A DNA stretch of 64,000 nt. It comes from Camarhynchus parvulus (taxonomy: Eukaryota > Chordata > Aves > Passeriformes > Thraupidae). Below, piece by piece: positions 25,450 through 38,449 of the stretch. Under the pieces are notes generated by a model. That model was given only the letters and a program-made list of their open reading frames with translations. It did not search any database and was not told where the DNA came from. Location: the NCBI RefSeq assembly GCF_901933205.1, contig NC_044572.1, positions 112,418,965-112,482,964 on the forward strand, written 5' to 3'. Every line of letters starts with the position of its first letter. Position 1 is the first letter of the stretch. Made by a program: the position numbers and the translations under genes.

Positions 25450-28400
25450 CTTGTATTTAACTTCTGTTTGAGCTTTCTAAGGGATTATTTCCATTTTAAC
25501 CATGATACTGTTCAGGATTTAGAATGCAGAAATTCAGTAGCTCTTTCTGAATCTACTTGTTAGTCTCACCTAGATGGAATGAGGTGATTTGGGATCTTGG
25601 TTGCTCTATACATCTTCCTAATCCTGATTTGCCTTTGCTAATTTAATTCCTCATTTAATTTAAGGCTCTGAATACCAATGGTATCTCATTAATAGATTTT
25701 TTTCCCTTGTACATTGTTTTGACCTTAGATCTGGTAACTGTGGGTCACTAGCTGTAATGAATAAATTGGAAGTCCAGAGTGCTGGCTGGCAGATTCAACT
25801 AAAAAGATAGGGCTAGAGTGATGAAGTAAAGGACATACTTCCTAGTCTCATCTTGTTTTTCAGTGCTTTAAGTTTTCAATGGGTGTACCCAATTATTTCT
25901 TACAGGTACAGCATTATGCAGTTGAATACATATGTTAAGGGACTATTAATTTAATAAAAAAAATATTAGCAGCATCCAAAAAGAAGTTATTCAGTGGATG
26001 AGTGTCTGTTCTGCATGGTCACTGGATGAAAATTATCTTTATGTATTGAAAACTAAAGTGTGTCACTCTGCCATATCTCTTTAAATTCAACTTAACGGTT
26101 TCTGTCTCTATTTAGTTTGCAGCCATATTACCTCATCTCAGGCTGGCAAGGCTGGACCACCTGGGATCTCGTGGGCGCTTTGGGAAGTGTGGGTGATTCA
26201 GCACAGCAGTTGGCATGCTGCCCTCTGAGTCTCTGTGGAAAAATCCCTCACCACTGCACCTGGGCACCATCTGTTGAAGGAGGTGGCATCTGTCAGATGA
26301 GGTAGAAAACCAACCCTTGGAATCTCCAGAGTGTTTTCTCCAGGTTGTTACACAAATAGTGCTCTACATAAGTAATATTGTTATGATATTTTATGAATGT
26401 TTCTCTTGAACTGCCAAAATATATACAAGCACACACATCAGTAACTTCAGTACCTTCTCTTTTCAGGAGATCCATAAATTAATAACAGTCCCATGGAGGC
26501 ACTAACTTGTAACTCCTTTGAGGGTTTAGCACTATTCCAGCAAGTATTGTTTAAATTGGGAGGCTATAGAAGGCAAAAATCTTTCTTTCCCTGTATAACA
26601 AAAAGTGATTGAGCTAGGCTTAACTAATATGCTAGTAAACAAAAGCCAAAATTCCTCTTGTTTAATCAAGACAATATCTAAGGACTCAGATTTTAAAATG
26701 TGACTCCTGGCTGCTGTAAGCAAATGGCATTAACAGGCAAAGGGTCTTCTTTTTGGCTATATTTAGTAGTGACTGTGTATTAAAAATGTGAATGCCACAA
26801 CACATCCTCCAGTGACTGTCACATATTACTCTCTAGTTAGCTTTTGCAAATGCTGGGGGCTTTAGGAAGCACTTTTTGCTTGTTTTGCTAGCAAAGATTT
26901 TGATTTCTTGGTCAAAAGGAGAGAAGGACATCTCTGGTCTAGCCCCAGCCCCATAGACCTCCTGCTGCACTCCTCTGTCTTCCTTTCCCAGTGGGCTGGC
27001 TGGTGTTGGGCACAGTAGCTGCAAGGAAGAAGTAGGCAGGGGATCACAGGCAGTGCAAAGGAGAGGCAGTCCCTACAGCCCGCCAGATCTTTCTCTTCTC
27101 TGGGAAGTGCTGCTGTTAGGAGCTGGGGAGACCAGAAGGGCAGAAGTGAGCTGGGGGAATGGCTGAAGTTTGTTTGGCCTCCCTGGCTCAGCTTCCTCTC
27201 CACTGGTGACTCTATACGTGGGCTTGGAAAAGCTTTGCACAGTGACAGGCACAGAACCCAGAGTGGGCAGCTACAGGGGCAGCCTCTCTGCAGGGAAGCA
27301 GTATTCTCTGCATGAGCCAACAGGGAAAAGGAGAAAGGTCCTCATTCCTCCATACCATGTATATTTTTCAGTATGTTTCTGAAGTCCACACATCCAAGAA
27401 GTGGCATATTTTAGCTCAAAATCTACAACAGAGACACAAAGTTAGGCAAGTAAAATAAAATCAAATTTAGCATATGGCAAAGGTGTTTCTGGTTTTAATT
27501 AAATTTTTTTAAGGATGGTCAGTTCTGCTGTGCAAATACAATGAGCTGAGAGATTTAAAATACCCAAATGAGCAAAAACTGTGTGATCATGTATTTGAGG
27601 CAGATTCATCTCACTTTTATATGCTTATCTGAGCCTGATGACTCTCGTGGAAATAATGTTCTGGACATCAATCCAAAGTTTCTCCTGATGCCTCTGTGAC
27701 ATTGACAGATCCTAGCACAGCTTCCAAACAGATGGTCATATTGTGGATAATACACCTTTAACCCTACCTCTGCAGAGGGGGATTGCATTATTCGTTATTA
27801 CTTGTCTCTATCCAGTCCGAGTTCACGGTGATAAATCTAGCTTATAAGGCACTTACAAAGATGGGTGTGGTGTGCTGATAGCATTCATGATTAAGTGCTT
27901 TCCTGTGTCAAATATAGCCTGTAATATACTACAAACAGGCAGTCGATTTTTTATACAAACTGATCTGGCTGCTATCAGACTCTGACATTTTATACTAATA
28001 CTTAAAATAAATCTAGAAACAGGAAAGAAAGTGCTGAATTATTGTTTTAAGCTAACTGTGAGGGCTTATCTTCAAAGTGACAGAGTTTCTATTGTATTTA
28101 AAGAAACTGGTCAGTATACTGGCATAAAGGTTAGAAGTACGCATGAAGATGGAGTTAAGTTCCAGCCTCAGTTTTCACTTTTGATATAAACCCCCTAAGA
28201 TGCTTTTTTTTTGATTGTTGTTCTAACATGAAGATTTAAAAATACTTTTGCTTTATTTTTTCCCAAGCTTGCCAACTTTGCATTAAAGCCTACTCCTATT
28301 GAAATCGCTGGGAGTTTTGCCATGCATTGTAAAAGGTCTGGGATGTGGCAGCGTGTACTAAAATCTTTGTGATTTGTTGGACTACTTGGACAAGAGCTAG

Positions 28401-30365
28401 GGATATGTGAGCTACCATCATCAGCCTTTTCTTTCCACATCTAATCTCAGGTAACTTTTGCATGCCTTTTGAGATCCCTGGTTTAATGGCTTAAAAAATG
28501 TTAAAAGTTTGGTCCCCTTGAAAATGAATAAGACAATTTTCTATCTGAAATGTTCACCTTAGTGTATTTTAAAGAGTTAGCATTTCACTATATGTAAGGA
28601 CTAGTTAGACACATGACCCAAATTCAAGCTGAAAACAAACATGATTGAGTATAAAATATTTTAATGAAGGTCATTAAATGGTCATCTGCTAAACAGAGGG
28701 CACATTTCACAATCATGTGTGAGATTTGGACCATCTTGAGGCTGCTTTCACTGCCAGGCTCTTTCCATGAGCCTGGCTGAGACTGAGCTTGTCAGTCATC
28801 TGTGCAGCACACACCCGTGGTCACACCAGGCTTGGCTCCAGATGTGGTGTCCTGAGGGAAGGATGGATCACACACTGTGATGTGATCTGAGCTTCCCTTC
28901 TCACAGGCTGGACAGATCAGATGTGATATTACAGATCGTGGGAGATTTCTTAAGTTATAAGTACAATGTGGGGGTTTGGAGTTGGAGCTCCACCTGGACA
29001 AAAAGGCAGTGGTAGGGAATTCTGAATGAGGACCAGGAGAATGGAGTTTCCCATCCTGAGCCTGTGCTCAGGCCTGATGGCAGCTTCATAGCATAGATGT
29101 TTCTTTTGTCATTTTGCCTAGAAGTGAAAATTACTAACTGTGACATGTCAATGTCAAATTCTGAATATAAGGAAATGTGACGCTAACACAAAATGATTGA
29201 GAAATAAAAATTAGGAGCATCTTTGAAATGCAAAAATTTGTAGTCTTGAAAGAATGGACTGACACGCTGCTCATGAAACATGTAGGAAAAAATAATCTAT
29301 TGAATTTATGCATAATGACTTTTTCTTATTACTGTTACCATATGTTGTAACTCTTCTCATAGGCCCTAAACCTATGAAACTTCAACAGAGAACAACTCAA
29401 ACACAAGAGAAATCACATTATTAGAATTGCTTGCATGTGCAATGTTGCTGATTGGTTTATATGTCCTTTTTATAGCAAGAAAATCCAAACTCCAACACTT
29501 TTTTGGCAGCTTGATTAGTGTTTTGGGTGGGTATTATCAAAAGAAAATTATTTCTTTCTCCAACTGACTAGTCTGAAAATCAAACTCAATTTTTTTTTTA
29601 ATTTGTATATATAACTTTTTGAGTCAATAGACATATGTGGCATTGTACATGTGGGGTGAGTGGCTGATGAAGGAATAAAGCTTTTCTAAGGCATGTGTGA
29701 GAACATTTTTTTAATTAGAAATTAGAGCATACATTCCACTGGTTTAATTACCCAACATATAAAATGCTGTTACTACAGCCTTTCACTTTCTGAAGTCATC
29801 TGAATAATTAAAATCATTCTTAGCTAATAGAAAGAGAGGAAAATACTTTCAATGCAAGTCTATTTGTTTCTTCTTGCTGACCAGTCTTCTAATAGAGGTT
29901 AGAAGTGGGATTTGTGTGTCATTAGTCATTTTACTAGAGCCACATTTCTTTCCTCAAAGTTAGAAATTATTTCCTGAGAAATTACATTAAACAGTATTAA
30001 AATTATTGCAAAAATCACATTCCTGTTCCTGGAGCGTGGAAGTTTGGTGAGTTGTTTTAACAGACTCTGTTTAACACACTGTGATGGCAAGGGGTGAGGC
30101 AAAATTGAAGGAAAAAATGCCTGACTGACAGCACCCCACCCAGATAAGGCCACTGCTTAGAGAAACTCGGGAATGTCTCAATGCAAGTGCTGTGCCAGGA
30201 ACACACGCTCCACTGCATCCAGGAGTGATTGAAAATCACCCAGCTCTTAAAGAGGTCAGCAGCAGCAACAGCCTGCAGGCTTGTTCTCTCCTCTCAACAC
30301 GGGAAAGACTCATGCCCCTCCTTAATCTGATTTAGCTCCTTTTTCTTGCAACCTCTACCTTATTT
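25450..30365. other. Non-coding unique sequence
   Basis: No exon recognised. A GC-richer patch at about 26900-27320 yields the longest open frame of the window on the minus strand (about 150 codons). That frame begins at a non-ATG codon and shows no known domain. A degraded MITE-like element at 28270-28340 is listed separately. Confidence 0.55.
28270..28340. mobile_element. Degraded palindromic MITE-like repeat
   Basis: 'cctactcctattgaaatc' followed by 'gctgggagttttgcc' matches the arm of an abundant palindromic repeat of turtles, crocodilians and birds. Its hallmark is 'attgaagtcaatgggagttttgcc' followed by the inverted arm. The second arm (from 28321) is heavily decayed. The family name is uncertain; recognition is from memory of the motif. 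Confidence 0.45.
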
Positions 30366-31114
30366 ATAGAATCACAGAATAATTTAGATTGGAAAGGACC
30401 CCTGAAGGTCATCCAGTCCCACCCTTTGCTCCTGACAAGGCTGATTTAAAAGCCAGATGAGGTTATCCATGGCCTTGCCTCATCAGGTTTTGAAAGCATC
30501 TGAGGGTGGAGATTCCCCCACCTCTCTAGCTGGGTTTAACCACTCTTACCACAATTTTTTTTCTTCTTATCCATGCTGAAAATTTCCCTGGATGCAAGCT
30601 GTGGGCATTGCCTATTGCCCTTTGGCAGCACATCTCTGAGACAAGTCTGACTCCCTCTTGTCCTTTAAGCAGCTGAAGATCAGAGTCATATTCAGAGTCT
30701 TCTCCACCCCCAGCCTGTCCTTCTCCAGGCTGACAACCTCAGTTTCCTCAGCCCTCCTTGCACATCGTGTCCCTCAGCCTTGGGGCTCCTCCACTGGACT
30801 TGGTCTGACATGCTAATGCCTTTTACTGGGAATCCCAAGAGTGGTCATGACAGAGCACCCCAAAGGTGGCCTCAGTGGAAGGGAGCAGCTGTTGGCTGCT
30901 CTCTGCCGGGGCAGCCTGGCGTGTTTTAGCTTTCCTTGCCTCAAGGGCGCACTGCTGGCTCATCTTCTGCAAGTTCTCCACCTCAGGTCCTGCTCTGCAG
31001 AGCTGCTTGCCCTCCCAGGCAATCTCCAGTTTGCATTGCTGCAGGGGCTTCTTCTGTCCCATGTGAAGGACCTTGCATCTGTTCTGATGAATTTTATGAA
31101 GTTTCTGTCAGCCA
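30366..31114 (-). mobile_element. CR1 LINE, 5'-truncated copy of about 750 bp
   Basis: The 3' tail lies at the left ('atagaatcacagaat', 30366-30380), so the element reads on the minus strand. It continues through 'ggaaaggacccctgaaggtcatccagtcccaccc' type sequence, 'ccttctccaggctgacaacctcag' and 'gctcctccactggactt'. It ends near 'gaattttatgaagtttctgtcagcc', a block coding for part of reverse transcriptase. On the minus strand the frame 31062-30823 contains MSQQCALEARKAK, resembling the 'MSQQCALAAKKA' region of CR1 ORF2. The conserved frame is otherwise broken by stops and shifts, so the copy is dead. The subfamily looks different from the copies at 25.1 and 63.2 kb. Confidence 0.9.
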
Positions 31115-31682
31115 GAAAGGATATATGGTGTATATCAGCAAATCCATCATACTTTCCTTCACAAGAGGATCTTTCCTATCTGTCTGTCTTTGAGCTTTAA
31201 CTTTCTGACTTTTGTCAGAAGACAATGGCCAGGTAACTGGCTTGCACTCCTTAAATTTGGCTCTGCACCACAAAATCTTCGTGCTTTAAAACACTCTTCA
31301 CTCTCTATATATAATCTGAGACAGGATTTATCAGGTCCTTCACAGATGAGGGTAGGTCTAACTCCCTCAGAGGAGCACACTACCCTGTGTTAGCCAAAAA
31401 GCAGCAGAGGAGACTGCAAGTGACTGTCTCACTGGCCAAAATGAAGAAAAAAACAATGAACAGAAAGGACACAAACCTAATTAAGCTGTTTTCAAGCATC
31501 TAGAGAAAATATTGACTAGTTAGAAAAAGTTTTCAAAATAAATACAAAAAAAAAAAAAAAAAAAAAGAAAACCCAAACCTGAGGAATATCATATAAAAAT
31601 TGGCACACAAGAAATTAGCATATGAGACATTGCCACCAGAAGGTATCAGTTAGTTTACTCTGACCTTTCTTCTGTGGAAATG
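31115..31682. other. Non-coding sequence between two CR1 copies
   Basis: Contains a run of 21 A (31546-31566), preceded by AATAAA at 31537-31542. The signal lies only 3 bases before the A run, which is too close for a normal cleavage site. No retroposed coding sequence is recognised upstream. Confidence 0.6.
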
Positions 31683-31806
31683 CCAGTGGCCCATCCCTGG
31701 AAGTGTTCAAGGCCAGGCTGGATGGGACTTTGAGCAACCTGTCTAGCGGAAGGTGGGGAGTTTGGACTAGAAGATATTGAAGGTGCCTTCTGTGATTCTG
31801 TGATGG
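31683..31806 (+). mobile_element. CR1 LINE, 3'-end fragment
   Basis: About 125 bp in plus orientation. It contains 'ccatccctggaagtgttcaaggccaggctggatgggactttgagcaacctg' type sequence, 'gtctagcggaaggt' and a tail 'tgtgattctgtgat'. It encodes only the last few residues of ORF2 plus the 3' end. It points away from the minus-strand copy at 30366-31114 (5' ends facing). Confidence 0.92.
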
Positions 31807-34800
31807 TATGTCATGTCATAAACAGGACCCTATTTCTGCTCTTGAAAGTGAGAAGGAGTGCAATAGCAGGTTTTTCTCCTCCTGGAAAGCAAGAGAAATT
31901 TCTGAACATGTGTGAGTAAAAAATTTAGAAACATGCATTATCTGGGAGTTTGGGTTTTTTATCACAGGTGGCAGAAAAAGAACTTCAGAGGACTGAATTT
32001 TATACTGAATTCCATGTCTCCTATTCTGGTGATAATATTCAGGCGAATGCTAAAGGAGTCTATTGAGAAGGCAGGCTTTGAGGAAAACCAGGACATTTGC
32101 ACACCTGATGGCAATTCTGCCAGGCTTGTCCCTGGTCAATAGATAGTAGTTACTCACAAACTGTGTATCAAACAGCTGAAAATATAGTCCACAATCTCTT
32201 AAAAACTTCATTTAGGAACTAAACTTTTAAGCAAATCTTCTATAATTTGTGTTAAACTCTCAGTTTTTCACTTGAAATCCCAAATTGTTTCCTTGCTGCC
32301 TCTTCATATGTCATTAGACATATTTTCTATGCTCAAAAGTATTCTCAAAAAATATTTGAGATTTTTTGAAGATTTTTAAAAAAGCTAGATTGTCATCTCT
32401 TGTATCAGCAATACATGATCACTATCCTAGTTAGAAAAGGACTGATAATCATATTAATATCTGTGAGAGCTCTGCTGTAGAATTCACCTGGGACAGATTC
32501 AGTGTCTAAATTATAACTAAATTTTTGCATGGTCAAATAAGAGAGGCAAGCAAAGATGCACTAGTTCCCTCCATCACAATCATTTGAATGACCATGTGTT
32601 CATCCTGCAGAATGGAAATACCTTGGAGCAGGAGATAAATGTGAGAAGGCCACAAAATGCAGATATCCTTTGTTCATGACGCTGTGAGGAGGAGACTCTA
32701 GAAAGCCTCAGTGCCTGACTCATGGCATCAACTTTGGAGTGAAGTTGAGAATGTAGCTTCTGACAGCAGCAAAGATGGCCAAAGGCATTGACAAGGCTCA
32801 GGGGTCAGACTCAGAGGTGACAGACTGATCTAATTTCTGGGATTTGACAAAAACAACACATCTGGTTTAAAAAGCAAAACAAAACAAAAACTTATGTGAG
32901 GAAAAAAGATGGCTTGGAGCATCTGAAAGGCCTTTGCCAGACGCTCTCACTCAGCAGTGCAGTTCTCACTGTTCTGGATCACTTCTTTGCTGTTTATCTT
33001 GAGTAAAGCCCTTTGTAATTAAGTTAATACTGATTTAATCATGACAATCATAGCTGGTAGATATCCAAGGAAATGATAACAAAACTTAGGCAGTGTACAG
33101 ATCGCATCTATGGCAAGAGATTGAAGAATAAAAGAATACTGCAGGGGCAGGCCACGCTGTAGTGGTTTTTTTTGAAACTGCTGTTGAAAACAAAACAACA
33201 AGTGGGAAAGTTAGGGCTGCTTTTTCTGCAAGATTACACATAATTTGTGTAATATACTTGGACTAGCTTCTTAACACAATCCCATGAAGTGGTGAGGGTT
33301 TGACAGCCACGTTATTACATCGCAACTTGGCGGAGAGGCTGTGGGAGACAAACTCATTGTGCTTTAGGTCATTTGTGCTCATTAGCAAGTGCAAAGTCAT
33401 CAAAGCCATGTTTGCCTTTTGCTAAGTGGAGCTGCAGCTCTCTCACCTGGACTCAGCATCATTCAGATATGCAGCAAGGTTGTCCCATCTAACACCTCAT
33501 CTTTTAAAGAAAATGAGTTGGGATTATGAGACATTAGGCACAGCTCCACTGGTTCCTCAGGTTTTCTAATGACCTGGCGAGCTGTCTGCCCAACAGTAGC
33601 AGTGGATTGGAGGAGTCCTGGGGGCAGGTGGTGGAGCCACTACCTGCAGTGCCACTACAATACTTCATCAGGCTTAGGCCTCCATCCTTAGACTGGAGCT
33701 TGCTTAGATAAGGTAACCAGTGCTAGCAGAGGAAAACCCTTTAGCATGATTCATGTGTTACCTGAAACAATGTCACAGCGCAGTTTCAGATTAGAAAATG
33801 TAATTACCCTGATCAGTTGTTTACAAAGAAATTGTTTGAAGCTTTCCAAAGACATTGTTTGCCATCGGGGCAGTATCACTTCCATTGTGTGTTTTGTGTA
33901 CTGGCCTGATAGATAATGATGGGAGCTCCCAGAAAATGACTCTCCCTCAGAGCATCAAAGTTCTTGTAGTATTTGTAACCCAGCTACAGAATCTCATGCA
34001 AGATGCATGCGACAGTTTAAACACTTTAAATCTGTGACTATTAAGCTCATTATGTTTTAATTTGAAAATTGGACACTCAGTTTTCAAAGATTTATGGCCT
34101 TATCCTGAACACGCTGAAGTCAATGGAAGTTTTTTCCTTGGCTTCATTTGGAACAAGATAGAGTTCTTGCGGTGTAATGTTTGATCTCCAAGCAATGGAT
34201 TCAAGAAATAACTAGATCTGAGTAGTTATTGAGATCACTTAGAGCTAATCAGATAAAAACTCTACAATTTTGAGGGAAAGAATGAGAGTACCAGAAATTC
34301 AGGGCCACTGAATGCCACAGGAAGACATAGTGGAAAGTGTTTCTGTGCTGACAAAATTTAAATCACAGTCAGAACCATTCTAATCTGACTCAAGCTGGAA
34401 AACCCACAGCTGACTTGCAGAGCTGAGCAGCTCTGAAGGACTGACATTTAGTTTTAAATTGCAGTTCAAAACTGGTGCTGAGCTTAAATGCTCCTTCACC
34501 GCGGGGTCAACATACGAGACAAATCTCTCACCAGTTATAATCTGGAAGTAAAATCTGTTTGCAAACCTTTGAATGCTAGGCATTGCTATGTTTGAACACA
34601 GACAAGTTCAGATTTTTTCTTTTTTTCCTTCTTCACATTAATATAAGGCTGCTTGGTGTGGGGATAAGGGGAATTGACAGTAACTCTGCTACATTGTTTT
34701 TCTGGAATGGGAAATTTTTCTAAATGGGAGGAGCTTTGTAAATTAATTAACTAGAGACAGTGAGAAGAGCAGTAGAACACAAAGGCGAAGAAAACGTCCT

Positions 34801-37800
34801 TGACCTTAATTGCGCTTTAACATGGCTGATTTCACAGCTATGTGGACGCATTCTGCACTGACTTATAGTGCTTTGCAGATGTGCCTCTTGAACTTCATCT
34901 TATCCTTGTGTAGACCAGACCCTGGCTGCCCTTAGTCTCTGAAGATGCTTGAAAACAGCAAATCTAACATATGCAAGATTTTGTGATATTTAAGTCACTA
35001 GTTTTCAGCTGCTCTAGAGGAGCATCAGGTGTGTGTAAAATGTGTAGGTTTTGATTGAAGGGATAACTTTATATGTGAAAGGTATACTGAATGCAGCCTG
35101 AGCTGCTCAGAAACCCAGTGAGCTGAGTAAACTCAAACTGCCAGCAAGCTGGTTCGCTATCCAGTGACAAAACTGGATTGCATTGCTTCCTCTTGCTATG
35201 GTGCTGGTGGCTAGTTGCATGCCCTGCATCAGTATGATGTGACACAAAGATGGAGCACGGATTCATATTTGTAAAATCTGGGATTCAAACTTGAAAACAG
35301 CTAGTCTGGGAGACAAACCTAGAGAAATCTTTCTGTATGGCATTTACTAACTATTACTTTTCAAAGGTGAGGGACATTTATAGTAATCTTTCACCTTTGC
35401 CAGCAAAAGAAGGAGTAGTTTCACTTATCTTTGAAACCCAGAAGACTCCCTGTTCCTGTGCAGAGGTCTAGAGAGCTGCCAGAGCCACAAAGGCATGCCC
35501 CTGACATCAGTAAGCCGTGGTTTCAAAGATCTCCTCCCCTTACATGCACCCTTTACTCCCCCTTCACTTTGCCTTCCTCCTCCAGCCTGACTCCAATGGG
35601 TTCCTTGCTGGAGGCTGTGCCAGAAAGAAAATGCATGTCCTTATTTTAATCACCCCTTAATGGCTGGGAGAGCTACCCATACCCCACTATTACCACTTGT
35701 GTCAGAGATCTGCCCCATGAACTGTTGGAATTATCGACAATTATATGCTGGCTGTGATTCATGACCCTGGTTTTACAAATCCAGAGCTAGGTCTCACCTT
35801 CTCTGCCGATGTCTCAGCCAGCACTCCTGCACCATGATGCCACTCCAGTGTTGATTCTGCCACCAGCCTTCCACTCATTTTTGGGTAATCAGATCACAGC
35901 ATGTTCACATGTTTAGGTTGTCAGTAGGGAAACATTTCTTGTCCCCCGGTGCTCCTGACTGCATTGCATAAAGCCACTTCCTGCACACAGCATAATGAAC
36001 CGGAATTTCTCCTCCTACAGAAGGCCATATCCTCCCTCCAGCTGCACACACAGAGTCAGAACTTGTAAATGCATGCTAACCCATGGCCTTGCACAGTGCT
36101 GTTACTCCTGGGCTCTGTTGGAAATAGCAATCCAGATGGAACCATTCGTGAAATCCAGAGTTCATTTTTCTTGTGTGCAGTAGCTTTCCAGTATTCCAAA
36201 AAGAGGATTCCTTTGGAAGGGGGCAGGATAAAATTCTTGAAGAATTGAACCCATTGATCTGAGCCATTTCTCCCATTCCCAGAACAGCATAGAGACAGCC
36301 AATAGACCACATAAAGGTATGGGTATAGCAGGAAGATCCAAGTGGTTGGAGCACTGGAAGACACTGAAAATGTGAAGGGGTCTGAAAAACTGGTATTTAA
36401 TGCACTGATCTTTGGAGCCTTCACAATGAGCATTGTTAGATATAGGATCTGCTAAACAATGAGTCCTTGATAGGACATAATACCTATTCAGGAGCTCAGC
36501 TTTGCACACTTGCTCTTAAAACATCCTTAGCTCAACTTAAATTTACTTTTGTTACACACAATGCACATGTGACAGACGGTTGCATTCATTCATCTACTTT
36601 ATTTAGATCTTTGACAAGCTTACCTACTCTCTGCTGTAAAGCTGAGATTCTTATGGGTTCCTGAATCAATGTTATTGCTAATTAGTACAATTTGAAATTG
36701 TCAGTGTCAGATGCTTCAGGTGACACTGAAATAACATTGAGGAAAAGTTAGAAACCTGGAGGTCTGTGAGCGAAACCTGATTCTGCCTAATTGCCTTCTG
36801 TGCTTACCTTCTATTCCCTGCTTGGACAGTTTCTCCTTTTGAATAAGAAATGTAATTTCCAGCACATACTGTCCTTCACCTACCAGCTAGTAAAGACCCA
36901 AAAGTACTGCTTGTTGTTAGCAATTGGTTGAGCACCTCCTGTTACCTCAGGCTGGCAGCCAAGCTGGCAGGTCTGGGAAAGGTATGACAATCCAGGATGC
37001 AGTATCCTGACTGTACATAGTGTACTCTGCCAGCCAAGCAGAGGCTTTCCATAGTGAGAGGCATTCCTCTAGTATGACAGGAAATGGCAGGGACAAAAAA
37101 ATGGCAAAGTTTTTCCCCAGAAACACCCTGTTCTGCTTTAATTTCTTAAATTGGAACTGACTTGTAAACAGTTGCTTTTACAAGCTTGCCTGCTCTTTCA
37201 AATTTTGCCAGTGGCTCCTACAATCACCTGAACAAAAGTGACCATTTGAAAATATGTAAACGTTTAAAATATCATCAATTGAAAAAAGGAAATTTCAGGG
37301 CTTCAAAACGTACAAAAATATGTTTGTGCATTTGTTCAGCTGAATTTAGAAGAGCTTTAACTATTTCCAAGATCTAAAGAAAAATTTGAAAATAGATGTT
37401 TGTATAAAATATGTGCCTAAATTATAGCTGTTTATGGCAGTTCCTGGAGACTCTCAACTGGAAAAATATTTTCTGGAGGAGTGCTGGCATGCTGCAGTTC
37501 CAAAGAGCAAATCCACAATGTGGCAAGACAGTCACTTGTAGTAATAAAGGTTTTAATCAGAGGTAAACACTACTTAGCTCATCTGATACGAAGTCTTCCC
37601 AGGAGCTAAGCAGGTCATGATTCAGATTTCTGTCTGCCACTGTAAAGTGCAGCGTTATGGGGGAAAGAAAGAGGAGAAAAAAGAAAGGACTGCTAAACAT
37701 AGGTCATTCTTGTCCGTTGGACAAGCCTGTTCTTGCTTCCCTAAGAAGAGAGTCTGCATATTAGTTGAGGCAGGAATGCCAAGCTAACCTTTCAAGGAGG

Positions 37801-38449
37801 GCAACTTATGAAGTAGAAATAATTGCTGGTGTGATTGGCCAAGTCAGAATGATCTGGAAAGCTCTTCAGGGTGCTTGTGATTTTGATCAACTACAAGAGT
37901 GAGGAGGAAGAAATGCATTTGCCTATATTCCTTATTTAACAGTCAAAAGAATAGATGAAAATTAAAAGTAGAAGCTGTGGAATCTCCTGAAAGCAAATGT
38001 ATTACCTGTAAGACATACAGAAATGATAATCTTAGCTCAAAATCTGAGCAGGAGAGATTTCACTCTTGGCACTTGGCAGCCCACTCATTGCTCATGTTCC
38101 CTGCTAATTTAGGTGCTGTGGTAGAGAGGCAGACTAGCCCAAATCTCACAGCTATTGCTAGTCCTTTCATAACTCCCACTTTCCCTCCCCTTCTGCAGTG
38201 CTTTAAAATGACATTGGATATTTATGGGGTTGATAGTGAAAAATATAGGCTTGCTTTTAAATAGCCATCACTTTTTGTCACCAGACAGCCTTATTATCTG
38301 TGATTGGAGAGGGTGAAAATCATTGGCATGTAAATAAGGTGCTTGGCGAGGTGGCAGACGCAGGGGCTGTGGATTGACATGCACGGGGGAGCCAGCGTCA
38401 GACACCCTGGCTTGTCGCCTTGGCTTGGAAGGCTCAAAATCAACGAAAC
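31807..38449. other. Non-coding unique sequence
   Basis: No exon recognised. The block at about 33280-33540 is repeat-free and keeps several CpGs. The block 33770-34040 is rich in forkhead-like (tgtttac) and SOX-like (attgttt) motifs. A degraded MITE-like palindrome at 34095-34160 is listed separately. The rest is AT-rich without recognisable structure. Confidence 0.55.
34095..34160. mobile_element. Degraded palindromic MITE-like repeat
   Basis: 'ggccttatcctgaacac' leads into the arm 'gctgaagtcaatggaagttttt'. The decayed inverted arm 'ccttggcttcatttgga' and then 'acaagata' follow. The arrangement matches the palindromic amniote repeat also proposed at 28270-28340: outer 'cctgatcctg', inner 'tgaagtcaatggaagt' and its complement. 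Recognised from motif memory, not from a database. Confidence 0.5.

Noticed and set aside
26862..27320. Longest open frame of the window, about 150 codons on the minus strand
   Set aside because: It opens with a non-ATG codon, lies in a mildly GC-rich patch and shows no domain or splice context. Consistent with chance.
31537..31566. AATAAA followed by a 21-base A run, as in a processed pseudogene
   Set aside because: Only 3 bases separate the signal from the A run, where cleavage normally needs 10-30. No mRNA-like sequence or flanking duplication is recognised.
35150..35165. 'ggttcgctatcc', resembling a tRNA B box
   Set aside because: No A box at the right distance and no cloverleaf arms around it.
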